From VAZQ01 sp036557665 (GTDB taxonomy: Bacteria > Pseudomonadota > Alphaproteobacteria > Rhizobiales > Xanthobacteraceae): DNA of 64,000 nucleotides. Where the stretch lies: positions 1 to 64,000 of the forward strand of contig DATBHG010000087.1 in the NCBI GenBank assembly GCA_036557665.1, in the 5' to 3' direction. A program made the position numbers and the translations under genes. Position 1 is the first letter of the stretch, and the number at the start of each line of letters is the position of its first letter. This document shows, piece after piece, positions 8,954 through 17,439 of this stretch. A model generated the notes under the pieces. It was not told the DNA's origin. It searched no databases and worked only from the letters and a program-made list of their open reading frames with translations.

Positions 8954-9928
8954 TCAGTTCGTAGGTTTGCCGACAATCCGGATGATGGCAGCGAGCTTTG
9001 ATCGCTGTTCCTCTATGGCTGCAGTGAACTCGGAGGGCGCGCTTGGGCGAAGCAACTGGCCCGTCGCACGGAGCCGCTGGTCCACGGCTTCACCGGCAGC
9101 GATCTGCCGAATTTCGATCGAGATGCGATTCCGACGGTCGTCCGGAGTACCGCCCGGTGCGAATACGCCGATGAGGCCTTCAAACGTGAAGTCGGGATAT
9201 CCGGATTCGGCAACGGTCGGAATGTCCGGCCAAAGCGCCGAGCGTGCCTTGTTGGTCACGGTCAGAACCCGAATCTTCCCCGCTTGTGCCAGTGGAGACA
9301 ACACTGTCATCGCAGTCGCGACGACCTGAATTCGCGCTTCCGCCAGGTCCTGTAGTGCCAGATTCTGATTGCGATAGGGGACCTGGGTTATCTCGAGACC
9401 GGCGGCCTTGACGAATCCGGACATCAATACCGGAAATGCGCCGCCGCCGGTCGCCCAATTCAGTTTGCCGGGCCGGGCGCGCGCATATTCGACAAGCTCC
9501 GGCAAGGTCGCGGCCTGCAGGGATGCCGGCACAGCAATTGCGCCGAAGGTATTCGTTATCGCTGCGACGGGAACGATGTCGCGAGCTGGATCATAGGACA
9601 GTTTCTCGTGAAGGAGTGGATACACCGCGATCGGCGCGGCAGGCGCGAATAGAAGCGCGTGATCGTCTCGCGCCGCCGCAAAAGTCGTCGTGCCGGTAAA
9701 CCCCTCAGCTCCGGGGAGATTTTCGACTACGACCGCTTGTCCCCAGCGCGCAGCCAATCGTTCCGCAAACACGCGGGCAACGATGTCCGGTGAACTGCCG
9801 GGTGGAAACGGGACGATCGCCCGGACCGTTCGTTGCGGCCAGGGCTGTGCATCCGATGGAGACGACGAGTGGAGAACAGCAATGATGGCTGCGGCGCAAA
9901 TTCCTCTATGACGCCTGATCTGGGACAT
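8954..9928 (-). CDS. TctC/Bug-type periplasmic solute-binding protein
   Basis: A 324-residue protein with a signal peptide (hydrophobic residues ~10-20, cleavage near SDAQ). The mature start PWPQRTVRAIVPFPPGSSPD and the downstream VVENLPGAEGFTGT are the two ligand-contacting loops of the family. It is the middle gene of the inferred marR-tctC-flavin reductase operon. The cargo is therefore probably the compound that relieves MarR and that a flavin-dependent reaction attacks. This is inference from gene order. Confidence 0.87.
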   Translation of the reverse strand: MSQIRRHRGICAAAIIAVLHSSSPSDAQPWPQRTVRAIVPFPPGSSPDIVARVFAERLAARWGQAVVVENLPGAEGFTGTTTFAAARDDHALLFAPAAPIAVYPLLHEKLSYDPARDIVPVAAITNTFGAIAVPASLQAATLPELVEYARARPGKLNWATGGGAFPVLMSGFVKAAGLEITQVPYRNQNLALQDLAEARIQVVATAMTVLSPLAQAGKIRVLTVTNKARSALWPDIPTVAESGYPDFTFEGLIGVFAPGGTPDDRRNRISIEIRQIAAGEAVDQRLRATGQLLRPSAPSEFTAAIEEQRSKLAAIIRIVGKPTN

Positions 9929-9960
9929 GACAACCTAACCTCCTTCCGCGTGTTGAAACG

Positions 9961-10500
9961 CTACCGGCGCCGGCGATGGCTGCCTCCATGCGAACCGCTG
10001 TTTTGTCGGGCGAGATTGCCCTCGATCACCCGGATGAGCAGACTGATCAGAAGTTTCCGTTCGCGAGACGTAATCGGCGCGAGAATGCTTTCGTTGGCAA
10101 CGAGGTGTGCCGGTCGCAGCTGCGCGTAAAGCTTCTCGCCTTTGGGAGTCAGGCTCAGAAGCCGCGCGCGGCGGTCGGCCCCGTTCACGCGGCGCTCGAC
10201 CAATTCCTTTTTCACAAGCTGCTCGACCAGCAGGCTTGCGGTGTTGCGGTCGACATTCAGCAGATTGGCAAAAGTGCCCTGATCGATACTCGGCTTACCG
10301 GTCAGCGTGCTCAGGCGCATCAGCGCTCCGTATTGTAGCGGCGTGAGTCCGGCGGGCCCGACAACCTCAGAAGTCTTGGCGGCGCATAACTGGTGAAAGC
10401 GCCGCGCGAGGGCGGTCGGCACGCCATGCCAAGGCGGATCTTCGTTTCCAGCAACGCGCGGTGCCGAGGCAGTGTGGAAGGTTTCCTTTGAGGCTTTCAT
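9961..10500 (-). CDS. MarR family transcriptional regulator
   Basis: A 179-residue protein with a winged-helix domain in the middle. LTPLQYGALMRLSTLTGKP is the helix 2 region, FANLLNVDRNTASLLVEQLVKK the recognition helix, and LVERRVNGADRRARLLSLTPKGEKLYAQL the wing and following helix. These are diagnostic of MarR regulators, which usually repress adjacent catabolic or efflux genes until a phenolic or acidic ligand binds. It precedes a TctC gene by 32 bp on the same strand. Its own upstream region carries a 16-bp tandem repeat that may be the operator. Confidence 0.92.
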   Translation of the reverse strand: MKASKETFHTASAPRVAGNEDPPWHGVPTALARRFHQLCAAKTSEVVGPAGLTPLQYGALMRLSTLTGKPSIDQGTFANLLNVDRNTASLLVEQLVKKELVERRVNGADRRARLLSLTPKGEKLYAQLRPAHLVANESILAPITSRERKLLISLLIRVIEGNLARQNSGSHGGSHRRRR

Positions 10501-10532
10501 TGATTCCGCCAGAAGCTTTGATCATCCCATAG

Positions 10533-10564
10533 GATAGTCATTTTACATGATAGTCATATTACAT
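10533..10564. promoter_or_regulatory. two tandem 16-bp repeats, probable MarR operator
   Basis: Two adjacent copies of GATAGTCATNTTACAT lie at 10533-10548 and 10549-10564 and differ at a single base. A shortened third start, GATCAT, follows. The stretch is AT-rich in a GC-rich genome and sits 33-64 bp upstream of the marR start codon, where an autoregulatory operator and promoter would be expected. No footprint evidence exists. Confidence 0.5.
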
Positions 10565-10691
10565 GATCATATTGGCGTCAACCCTACCCGATGGCACCGG
10601 TCATGGGCTAACCTTCGGTCGGATTCGACCCTGACCTAAGATTTTGGTCCCGCAATCAAAATTGACGAGGCCGGCGTCTGGTCCCGACACC

Positions 10692-10902
10692 TTACGTCCA
10701 TCCCAGGATTGATCGGCACAGCCGCTATCGAAGGGTCAGCGGACCACGTTGCGATATCGGGAAGCAGCCCAGGCCCACCCACGCGTAGTGCAAGATCGCG
10801 GGGCGTCGCAGACGTGCCGATTGGAGCGCGTGGAGGGCTGCGACATCATGGCGCCACGGCGAAGCAATAGTGCGCATCTTCATCGGCCGTGGTGCGCCCA
10901 TT
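10692..10902 (-). repeat. dispersed ~200-bp repeat, copy B
   Basis: The minus strand of this region aligns with 4111-4308. The open frame shared with copy A reads GAPRPMKMRTIAS ... LRRPAILHYA ... CFPISQRGPLTLR and ends at TAG. It lies between the marR promoter and the 3' end of a histidine kinase gene and overlaps no recognised gene. The strand given is that of the shared frame. Confidence 0.6.
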
Positions 10903-10991
10903 GTGCCGATGAAATAGCTGGCGGCGCGTGCATAGTCCGTCTCCACTCGAGCGTCCGCCCCCGCGCCTCCCGTCCACGCGCCGTCCCTTCT

Positions 10992-12461
10992 TCAGGCGCT
11001 GGCGCGCTCGCCCCGCCGGCTGCGGAGATCGACCGCGCGATCGGGGATGGTGAGACGGAAAGTCGCCCCGATGGTGCCTTCGACCAGGCGGATCTCGCCG
11101 CCGTGGGCGCGCACCAGCTCGGCGACAATGGCGAGGCCGAGCCCGGCGCTGCCGGCCCGCGTCGAGCCCTGGAACGCTTCGAACAGATGCGCGCGCGCGC
11201 GCTCCGGCAGCCCGGGACCGGTGTCGGCAACCTCGATCACCACCACGGCGCCCTCGCGCCGGCCGGTGATGCGGATCTGGTCGCGGCCGGGATCGCGCGG
11301 GTCGCGCCCTTCCAGTGCCTGCATCGCGTTGCGGGCGAGATTGAGCAGGATGCGAAAGAGCTGCTCCGGGTCGGCGTCCACCGTGAGCCCCCGCTCGACC
11401 GCGCCGATCCAGCGCACCGGCGAGCCTGCATCGAGCCCCAACGTCTCGCGTACGTCCTCCACCAGCGAATCGAGCTCCACGATGCGGCGCTCCGGCGGCG
11501 GCTCCTGCATGCGGCCGTAGGACAATGTCGACTGGCAGAACGCGATGGCGCGCTCCAGCGCGCGCATGAGCTGCGGCGCAAAGCGCTGCACGCGCGGGTC
11601 GGCGACCTTGGCAAGGCGCTCGGAGAAGAGCTGCGCGGAGGTCAGCAGGTTGCGCAGGTCATGGTTGATCTTGGAAACCGCAAGCCCGAGCGCGGCGAGA
11701 TGATTCTTCTGCGCGAGCAGGGCGGCAAGATCGCCTTGCATGGCGGCAAGCTCGCGCTCGGCGGTGCCGATCTCGTCGCGCCGGTCGGACGCCGCGATGA
11801 TGCGGGCCGGGTTTTCCGGGTCGGCGCGGAACGCGACCATGTTCTGGGTCATGCGCCGCATCGGCCGCACCAGCAGCCGATGCAGGGAAACATAGACGAG
11901 GGTCGCGGAAAACCCGGAGATGATCAGCGACAGGATCAGGATGTGGATGGAAAACTCCAACATGGCGGTGCGCAGCGGCGCCTCGTCGGCGACGATCTCG
12001 ACGAACTCGCCCATGGGCGCGGGGCCCAGGACGCGCATCACGTCGGTCTTCGAGGAGAGCAGCGTCTGGAACGCCTCGATGATGGCGCGGTGCCAGGACA
12101 TGTCGCGCATGTCGATGTCCTGATTGATTTCCGGCGGCATGTCGGAGGCGGCAAGCAGCCGGCGCCGGTGGCCCATTTTCAGCGCTACCGCACGCGCCCC
12201 GATGCTGTCGAGCAGCTGCCGCCTGACCTGCTCGGGCACCACCCCGTCGGGCGCGGTCTGGAAAACCAGGGTCGCGGTGTAGGCGGCGGAAAGCCGATCG
12301 TGCAGCCAGTTCAGGCGAAAATTGGCGACCGAGGGAACATAGATCAGCACCTCGGCCATCATCACGAACAGCACGGTGAGCACGAGGAGCTTGCCGGAGA
12401 GCCCCGATCGGGGCGCCCGCACGTGCTCGGCTGCGACCGGTGAGGCGGTACTTTCGGCCAT
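10992..12461 (-). CDS. membrane-bound sensor histidine kinase
   Basis: A 489-residue protein. Two membrane helices (about residues 24-42 and 172-193) flank a ~130-residue periplasmic domain. A HAMP-like linker follows, then the dimerisation helix with KINHDLRNLLTSAQ, whose phospho-acceptor would be His267. The ATP-binding domain has RILLNLARNAMQAL (N box), DTGPGLP (G1) and AGLGLAI (G2). It starts 15 bp after the stop of a flavoprotein oxidoreductase gene, so the two are probably co-transcribed. No response regulator gene lies nearby, so its partner is unknown. Confidence 0.9.
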   Translation of the reverse strand: MAESTASPVAAEHVRAPRSGLSGKLLVLTVLFVMMAEVLIYVPSVANFRLNWLHDRLSAAYTATLVFQTAPDGVVPEQVRRQLLDSIGARAVALKMGHRRRLLAASDMPPEINQDIDMRDMSWHRAIIEAFQTLLSSKTDVMRVLGPAPMGEFVEIVADEAPLRTAMLEFSIHILILSLIISGFSATLVYVSLHRLLVRPMRRMTQNMVAFRADPENPARIIAASDRRDEIGTAERELAAMQGDLAALLAQKNHLAALGLAVSKINHDLRNLLTSAQLFSERLAKVADPRVQRFAPQLMRALERAIAFCQSTLSYGRMQEPPPERRIVELDSLVEDVRETLGLDAGSPVRWIGAVERGLTVDADPEQLFRILLNLARNAMQALEGRDPRDPGRDQIRITGRREGAVVVIEVADTGPGLPERARAHLFEAFQGSTRAGSAGLGLAIVAELVRAHGGEIRLVEGTIGATFRLTIPDRAVDLRSRRGERASA

Positions 12462-12476
12462 TCCCTGTCCCGTGCC

Positions 12477-13901
12477 TTATCCAAACCGTCGAAGCAGGAT
12501 GATCGCGCGCCGCATCAGACGGCTGGTCAGAACGGTGGTGAAATATGTCATCGCGGCGCGTTTTCCAACTTCCGCGAGCGTGGGGTAAGGCACCACCATC
12601 CCTGCGAAGTCACGGATGTTCAGCTTGCTGGTTACCGCCAGGGTCCAGGGCAGAATCAGCTCGCCGGCGCCTGCCCCGACGATGGTTGCGCCCAGAATCC
12701 TGCCCCTCTGCGTGGTGATGACCTTGATGTGCCCGTCGGTCGTTCGCTCGGTCTGGGCGCGATCGTTCTCGTGAAACGGCCAGCGCAGCACGCGAAAAGC
12801 CGTCCCGCGATCGCGCGCCTGGCGCTCCGTCAAGCCCACATGCGCAAGCTCCGGATCGGTGAAGGTCACCCGCGGGATGATGTCCTCGTTGATCCGTATC
12901 GGCAGGCGAAAGAGCGCATTGCGGATCACCAGGCTCGCTTGGTGGTTGGCAAAATGAGTGAGCTGGGCTCGGCCGGCCACATCGCCGATGGCATAGACGC
13001 GCCTGTTCGTGGTCTTGAGGCCCCGATCGATCACGATGCCCGCGCGGTCGTGGCGAATGCCTGCCGCATAAAGGCCCAGGCCGTCGACATTGGGGCGCCG
13101 GCCGGTTGCAATGAGGAGATGGCTGCCGGCGATCGTCTTCTCCCCATCCTCGGTGCGAACGACCACCTTCACCTGGCCGCCGGCCCGCTCCAGGCGGACA
13201 ACGCTGGAATTCGCGTGCAGCTCGATGCCTTCGCGCGCGAGTGCGGCAAGCACGACCTGCACGCATTCCGGATCCTCGCGCGCAAGCGGCTGCCCTGCCT
13301 CGAGCACCGTGACGGCGGCGCCCAGGCGCCGGAACGCCTGCGCCAGCTCGAGCCCCACCGGGCCGGCCCCGATCACAATGAGATGCTCCGGTCTTCGGGT
13401 AATATCAAACACCGTCTCGTTGGTGAGGTGCGGCGTCTCCTCGATGCCCGGAATGGAGGGCAGTGCCGGCGAGGAGCCGGTTGCAATGACGAAGCGGCGA
13501 GCCTTGATCGCGATCTCGCCTACGACAACGGTGCCGGCATCCTGAAAGCGCGCGGCGCCCGCGATCACGCGCACGCCGAGCCCGGTGAAGCGCGCCTTTG
13601 AATCGTTCGGCGCGATGGCCGCGATGACGTCGTGCACGTGCTTGTGCACGCCGGCAAAGTCGACCTCGAAACCTTGCGTCGAGATCCCGAACGCCTTCGC
13701 TTCTGTGATCGCATGGGCGTGCCTGGCGGCCGCGATCAGCGATTTCGAGGGCACGCAGCCGGCATTGAGGCACTCGCCTCCCATTTTGCCTTTCTCGACG
13801 AGCACCACAGGAACCCCGAACGCCGCCGCCGCCGCCGCAACGCTGAGGCCGCCCGAGCCCGCGCCGATGACGCAGATGTCGGGGGTCAATGTCTCGACCA
13901 T
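12477..13901 (-). CDS. MerA/dihydrolipoamide dehydrogenase-like FAD oxidoreductase
   Basis: A 474-residue class I pyridine nucleotide-disulphide oxidoreductase. The order is the FAD motif GAGSGGLS (~13-20), the redox pair in GGECLNAGCVPSK (Cys44, Cys49), the NAD(P) motif VIGAGPVGLELAQAF, and the second FAD motif RRVYAIGDVAG. The C-terminal domain has VPYPTLAEVGKR where lipoamide dehydrogenases carry His-x-His-Pro-Thr, so the catalytic His is replaced by Tyr, as in mercuric reductase. MerA's terminal Cys pair is absent. A basic hydrophobic tail follows. The electron acceptor is unknown. Confidence 0.85.
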   Translation of the reverse strand: MVETLTPDICVIGAGSGGLSVAAAAAAFGVPVVLVEKGKMGGECLNAGCVPSKSLIAAARHAHAITEAKAFGISTQGFEVDFAGVHKHVHDVIAAIAPNDSKARFTGLGVRVIAGAARFQDAGTVVVGEIAIKARRFVIATGSSPALPSIPGIEETPHLTNETVFDITRRPEHLIVIGAGPVGLELAQAFRRLGAAVTVLEAGQPLAREDPECVQVVLAALAREGIELHANSSVVRLERAGGQVKVVVRTEDGEKTIAGSHLLIATGRRPNVDGLGLYAAGIRHDRAGIVIDRGLKTTNRRVYAIGDVAGRAQLTHFANHQASLVIRNALFRLPIRINEDIIPRVTFTDPELAHVGLTERQARDRGTAFRVLRWPFHENDRAQTERTTDGHIKVITTQRGRILGATIVGAGAGELILPWTLAVTSKLNIRDFAGMVVPYPTLAEVGKRAAMTYFTTVLTSRLMRRAIILLRRFG

Positions 13902-14131
13902 GTACCAACCTCCGTACCGGACCGTGTCGACGCGTGCGCATAGAGCCTCTTAATTGTAGATTGTAGGGTTGCAGGGGCGCGGTATGGCTCGCCCGGGCGC
14001 ATATAGAGCAAATCGTAGAGACGTGCTTGAAACCGCCTACATGCGGGATGCGAGATTGGTCGTGTCTCGCACGCGCCCGCGCTAGTGCCGGAAGGAGCGC
14101 GAGGACGCCGAGCGCAGCGAGCGCGCCGGAA

Positions 14132-14160
14132 TTGACGGCAAACGGCCGGCTCCTTATAAG
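14132..14160 (+). promoter_or_regulatory. sigma-70-type promoter of rpmH-rnpA-yidC
   Basis: TTGACG at 14132-14137 and TATAAG at 14155-14160 are separated by exactly 17 bases, the best promoter match seen in the window. The transcript would start near 14167, about 90 bases before the rpmH GTG. The rest of the region from 13902 (end of the divergent oxidoreductase) holds no gene that could be recognised. Confidence 0.7.
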
Positions 14161-14257
14161 CCGCTCGATTTTCAAACGGCAGTAAAACCTGATTGAGGCG
14201 ATCGGCGGACGCCGCGCTTGCGCGTCCGGCGGTATCGGCCAGACCGGAGACAGCGAC

Positions 14258-14392
14258 GTGAAACGGACCTATCAGCCGAGCAAGCTGGTGCGCAAGCGCC
14301 GCCACGGTTTCCGCGCCCGCATGGCTACCAAGGGCGGCCGCAAGGTGATAGCAGGCCGTCGCGCGCACGGCCGCAAGCGCCTGAGCGCCTGA
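14258..14392 (+). CDS. rpmH: 50S ribosomal protein L34
   Basis: A 44-codon frame beginning with GTG encodes VKRTYQPSKLVRKRRHGFRA and ends KRLSA. This is the full length of bacterial L34, with its strongly basic composition and the conserved KRTYQPS start and RHGFRARM core. L34 is a late-assembling protein of the large subunit. GGAGA lies seven bases upstream of the GTG. rnpA follows after six bases, the near-universal bacterial pairing. Confidence 0.97.
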   Translation: MKRTYQPSKLVRKRRHGFRARMATKGGRKVIAGRRAHGRKRLSA

Positions 14393-14398
14393 GCCGCG

Positions 14399-14731
14399 GT
14401 GGAGCGGTTGAGACGGCGAGCCGATTTTCTCGCCGCCGCGACCGGGATCAAGGCGCCGACCGCGGGTTTCGTTTTGCAGGTCCGCCGGCGCGAGGACGAG
14501 AGCCCTGGACGCGTCGGTTTCACGGTCGCCAGAAAGGTCGGGACCGCGGTTGAACGCAACCGGGTGCGGCGCCGGCTGAAGGAGGTCGTGAGGCTTGCCG
14601 CCGCAACTGGTCTTCCCGCCGGCAATGATTATGTGCTGATCGGACGGCGCGCCGCCCTGTCGCTGCCGTTCGAGCAAATCCTCAATGATTTCAAACGCGC
14701 GCTAGGACGGCTGCGAGTGGCTCATCGATGA
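14399..14731 (+). CDS. rnpA: ribonuclease P protein component
   Basis: A 110-residue basic protein with the RNase P protein signature GFTVARKVGTAVERNRVRRR (the RNR motif that contacts the catalytic RNA) preceded by the FVLQVRR strand. It assists the RNA subunit in 5' processing of pre-tRNA. The start is GTG at 14399, just after rpmH. Its stop overlaps the yidC start as ATGA, so the two are translationally coupled. Confidence 0.96.
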   Translation: MERLRRRADFLAAATGIKAPTAGFVLQVRRREDESPGRVGFTVARKVGTAVERNRVRRRLKEVVRLAAATGLPAGNDYVLIGRRAALSLPFEQILNDFKRALGRLRVAHR

Positions 14732-16551
14732 CCGACCAGAAGAACACCATTCTTGCGATCGTCCTGTCCGCACTCGTCCTGATCGCGTGGCAGCTTTATT
14801 TCGGGCTCCCTCAGGTCCAGAAGCAAAAACAAATCCAGGAGCAGCAGGCGCAAGAGCACGCGCAGGAGCACGCACAACCGGTTCCCGGCGCGCCGGCACG
14901 GCAAGCGGCTCCCCCCGCCGCCGCGCCGCAATCCCCTGCGCAACCAAGTACGGTTATGGGCAGGGCGATGACGCGGGAGGAGGCGCTCGCCGCCTCCCCG
15001 CGCGTGCGCATCGAGACGCCGAGCGTCTCCGGGTCGATCTCGCTCAAGGGCGCGCGGATCGACGATCTTTCCCTGATCAAATATCACGAGACGGTCGATC
15101 CCGGCTCGCCGCCCATCGTGCTGCTCGCGCCCTCGGGCAGCCCCAACCCGTTCTATTCAGAGCTCGGCTGGACCGCTGCGAGCGGCACCAGCGTAAAGCT
15201 GCCCGGTCCGGATACGCTGTGGCGGCAGCAAGGAGGGGGCGCGCTCTCTGTCGGACGGCCGGTGACGCTCGTCTATGACAATGACGAGGGGCTCGAGTTC
15301 CGACGGACCATTGCCGTCGACGACAAATACCTCTTCACCGTGAAGGACGAGGTCGTGAACAAGGGGAGCGCCGCCGTCACGGTCTATCCCTATGCGCTGA
15401 TCTCGCTTCACGGCACCCCGACGACAAGCGGCTATTACATCCTGCACGAAGGCCCGATCGGCATGATCGAGGACAAGCTGCAGGAGCCGAGCTACGCGGA
15501 CATCGAGAAAAAGAAGGAGATGTCCTTCGCCTCGACCAATGCCTGGCTCGGGATCACCGAGAAGTACTGGGCGGCGACGCTGCTCCCGCCTACCACCGCG
15601 AAGATTTATGCCCGGTTCTCGTTCTTTCAGAACGGCATGAAGCGCTACCAGGCGTACTACAACCTGGACCCGGTGACGGTCGCTCCCGGCGCGACCGGCG
15701 CGGCCGATACCCGGCTGTTTGCAGGCGCCAAGGAAGTCTCCATTGTGGACGGCTACAATCAGCAACTCGGGCTGAATAAATTCGATCTGCTGATCGATTG
15801 GGGCTGGTTCTATTTCATCACCAAGCCGATGTTCTTCGCGCTCGACTGGATCTATCACGTGGTCGGCAATTTCGGCGTGGCCATTCTGATCGTCACCGTC
15901 ATCATCAAGGCGATCTTCTTCCCGCTCGCCAACAAGTCGTATGCCTCGATGGCCAAGATGAAGGCCGTGCAGCCGGAGATGATGGCCATCCGCGAGCGCT
16001 TCGCGGACGACAAGATGAAGCAGCAGCAGGCGATGATGGAGCTCTACAAGAAGGAGAAGGTGAATCCGGTCGCCGGCTGCCTGCCGATGCTCATCCAGAT
16101 CCCGGTGTTCTTTTCGCTCTACAAGGTGCTGTTCGTCACCATCGACCTGCGCCACGCCCCGTTCTTCGGCTGGATCAGGGACCTTTCGGCGCCCGATCCG
16201 CTCACGGTCTTCAACCTGTTCGGGTTGATCCCGTGGGAGCCGACGATCGTTCCGGTCATCGGCCCGTTCCTGCATCTCGGTCCGTGGCCGCTGATCATGG
16301 GTGTTACCATGTGGGCGCAGATGAAGCTCAACCCGCCTCCGCCGGACCCTGCGCAGAAGATGATCTTCGACTACATGCCGATCATCTTCACCTTCATGCT
16401 CGCGAACTTCTCCGCCGGGCTGGTGATCTACTGGGCCTGGAACAACACGCTGTCCGTCATTCAGCAGAGCGTGATCATGCGCAAGCACGGCGCCAAGGTC
16501 GAGCTCCTCGACAACGTCAAGGCGCTGTTTGCCAAGAAGGAAAAAGCATAG
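14728..16551 (+). CDS. yidC: membrane protein insertase YidC
   Basis: A 607-residue protein of the Gram-negative YidC type. An N-terminal helix (residues ~8-24) is followed by a Gln/Ala/Pro-rich linker, a large periplasmic beta domain to about residue 360, then the conserved five-helix 60KD_IMP domain. That domain shows ILIVTVIIKAIFFPLANKSY, MKAVQPEMMAIRERF (coiled coil) and GCLPMLIQIPVFFSLYKVL, with the last helix near SAGLVIYWAWNNTLSV. It inserts and folds inner-membrane proteins with or without SecYEG. It is coupled to rnpA by an ATGA overlap. Confidence 0.97.
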   Translation: MTDQKNTILAIVLSALVLIAWQLYFGLPQVQKQKQIQEQQAQEHAQEHAQPVPGAPARQAAPPAAAPQSPAQPSTVMGRAMTREEALAASPRVRIETPSVSGSISLKGARIDDLSLIKYHETVDPGSPPIVLLAPSGSPNPFYSELGWTAASGTSVKLPGPDTLWRQQGGGALSVGRPVTLVYDNDEGLEFRRTIAVDDKYLFTVKDEVVNKGSAAVTVYPYALISLHGTPTTSGYYILHEGPIGMIEDKLQEPSYADIEKKKEMSFASTNAWLGITEKYWAATLLPPTTAKIYARFSFFQNGMKRYQAYYNLDPVTVAPGATGAADTRLFAGAKEVSIVDGYNQQLGLNKFDLLIDWGWFYFITKPMFFALDWIYHVVGNFGVAILIVTVIIKAIFFPLANKSYASMAKMKAVQPEMMAIRERFADDKMKQQQAMMELYKKEKVNPVAGCLPMLIQIPVFFSLYKVLFVTIDLRHAPFFGWIRDLSAPDPLTVFNLFGLIPWEPTIVPVIGPFLHLGPWPLIMGVTMWAQMKLNPPPPDPAQKMIFDYMPIIFTFMLANFSAGLVIYWAWNNTLSVIQQSVIMRKHGAKVELLDNVKALFAKKEKA

Positions 16552-16637
16552 AGGTGTAAGCCCGCGCCGCCGGCCGGGTCTCACGCTCCTGCGTGCGCGT
16601 TGGAGCATTGCTCCGGTGCGCTTTCGCGCGGGACCCA

Positions 16638-16702
16638 GGACCACGGATGCGGACCACGGATGCGGACCACGGATGCGGGCCACGGATGCGGACCACGGAT
16701 GC
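16638..16702. repeat. 13-bp minisatellite, five copies
   Basis: Five head-to-tail copies of GGACCACGGATGC occupy 16638-16650, 16651-16663, 16664-16676, 16677-16689 (one A-to-G change) and 16690-16702, followed by a decayed half unit. The array lies between yidC and engB, 31 bases before the engB start codon, and could change length by slippage. Confidence 0.9.
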
Positions 16703-16732
16703 GGCTGCGGCTGATGCCGCGCTCGGGACACG

Positions 16733-17383
16733 ATGAGCGGCTCGCACCCCACCCGCGCCGAGATCGAGGCCGGCCGCAAGTTGTTTGCGGCGCAGTGGCA
16801 ATTCGCCAGCGCAGCAGGATCGATCGCATCGCTGCCTGCGATGCGGGGAATGGAGATCGCGTTTGCCGGCCGCTCCAACGTCGGCAAATCGAGCCTGATC
16901 AACGCACTGACAGGACGACGCGCGCTTGCGCGCACCTCGCACACGCCGGGCCGCACGCAGGAGCTCATATTCTTCACCGGGCCGCGCGGGCTCACGCTGG
17001 TCGACATGCCGGGCTACGGCTATGCGGCCGCCGCCAATTTCAAGGTGAAGGCCTGGACTGCGCTCATTCACGATTTTCTAAGAGGACGCGCCAATCTCGC
17101 GCGGGTCTATCTCCTGATCGATGCGCGCCATGGGCTGAAAGAGGCCGACGTGGCGGTGCTGAGGACGCTCGACGACGCGGCGGTGAGCTATCAACTGGTT
17201 TTCAGCAAAGCGGATCAGATCGATCAGGCCGCCGAGAACGCGCTACTCGGCCGCGCCAGCACGGCCATGGCGCAACACGCGGCGGCACATCCGGAGCTCC
17301 TGATCACTTCCGCCCGCAGCGGTGCGGGAATCCCGGAGCTGCGCGCAGCCATCGCCCGGCTTCTTGCCGAGCGCCGGGCGTGA
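16733..17383 (+). CDS. engB: ribosome biogenesis GTPase EngB (YihA/YsxC)
   Basis: A 216-residue GTPase with all nucleotide motifs of the EngB family: G1 GRSNVGKSSLIN (residues ~46-57), the switch I Thr in RTSHTPGRTQ, G3 DMPGYGYA, G4 as SKAD, and G5 near TSARSG. It is a single G domain of normal length and is required for large-subunit assembly in many bacteria. It sits in the conserved yidC-engB-argB neighbourhood. Confidence 0.96.
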   Translation: MSGSHPTRAEIEAGRKLFAAQWQFASAAGSIASLPAMRGMEIAFAGRSNVGKSSLINALTGRRALARTSHTPGRTQELIFFTGPRGLTLVDMPGYGYAAAANFKVKAWTALIHDFLRGRANLARVYLLIDARHGLKEADVAVLRTLDDAAVSYQLVFSKADQIDQAAENALLGRASTAMAQHAAAHPELLITSARSGAGIPELRAAIARLLAERRA

Positions 17384-17439
17384 ACATGGGCATGACGGTC
17401 GAAGCGGCATGCGCTAGAAGGCACCACACCTGGAATTCG

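Noticed and set aside
10749..12443. Plus-strand open frame of 564 codons opposite the histidine kinase
   Set aside because: The minus strand encodes an unmistakable kinase, and the plus-strand translation is low-complexity and unconserved in appearance.
16638..16702. Possible CRISPR array
   Set aside because: The 13-bp units are directly adjacent with no spacers and are too short for CRISPR repeats.
15157..17007. Minus-strand open frame of 616 codons across yidC and engB
   Set aside because: It crosses two well-identified genes and the minisatellite, and has the composition of an antisense shadow.
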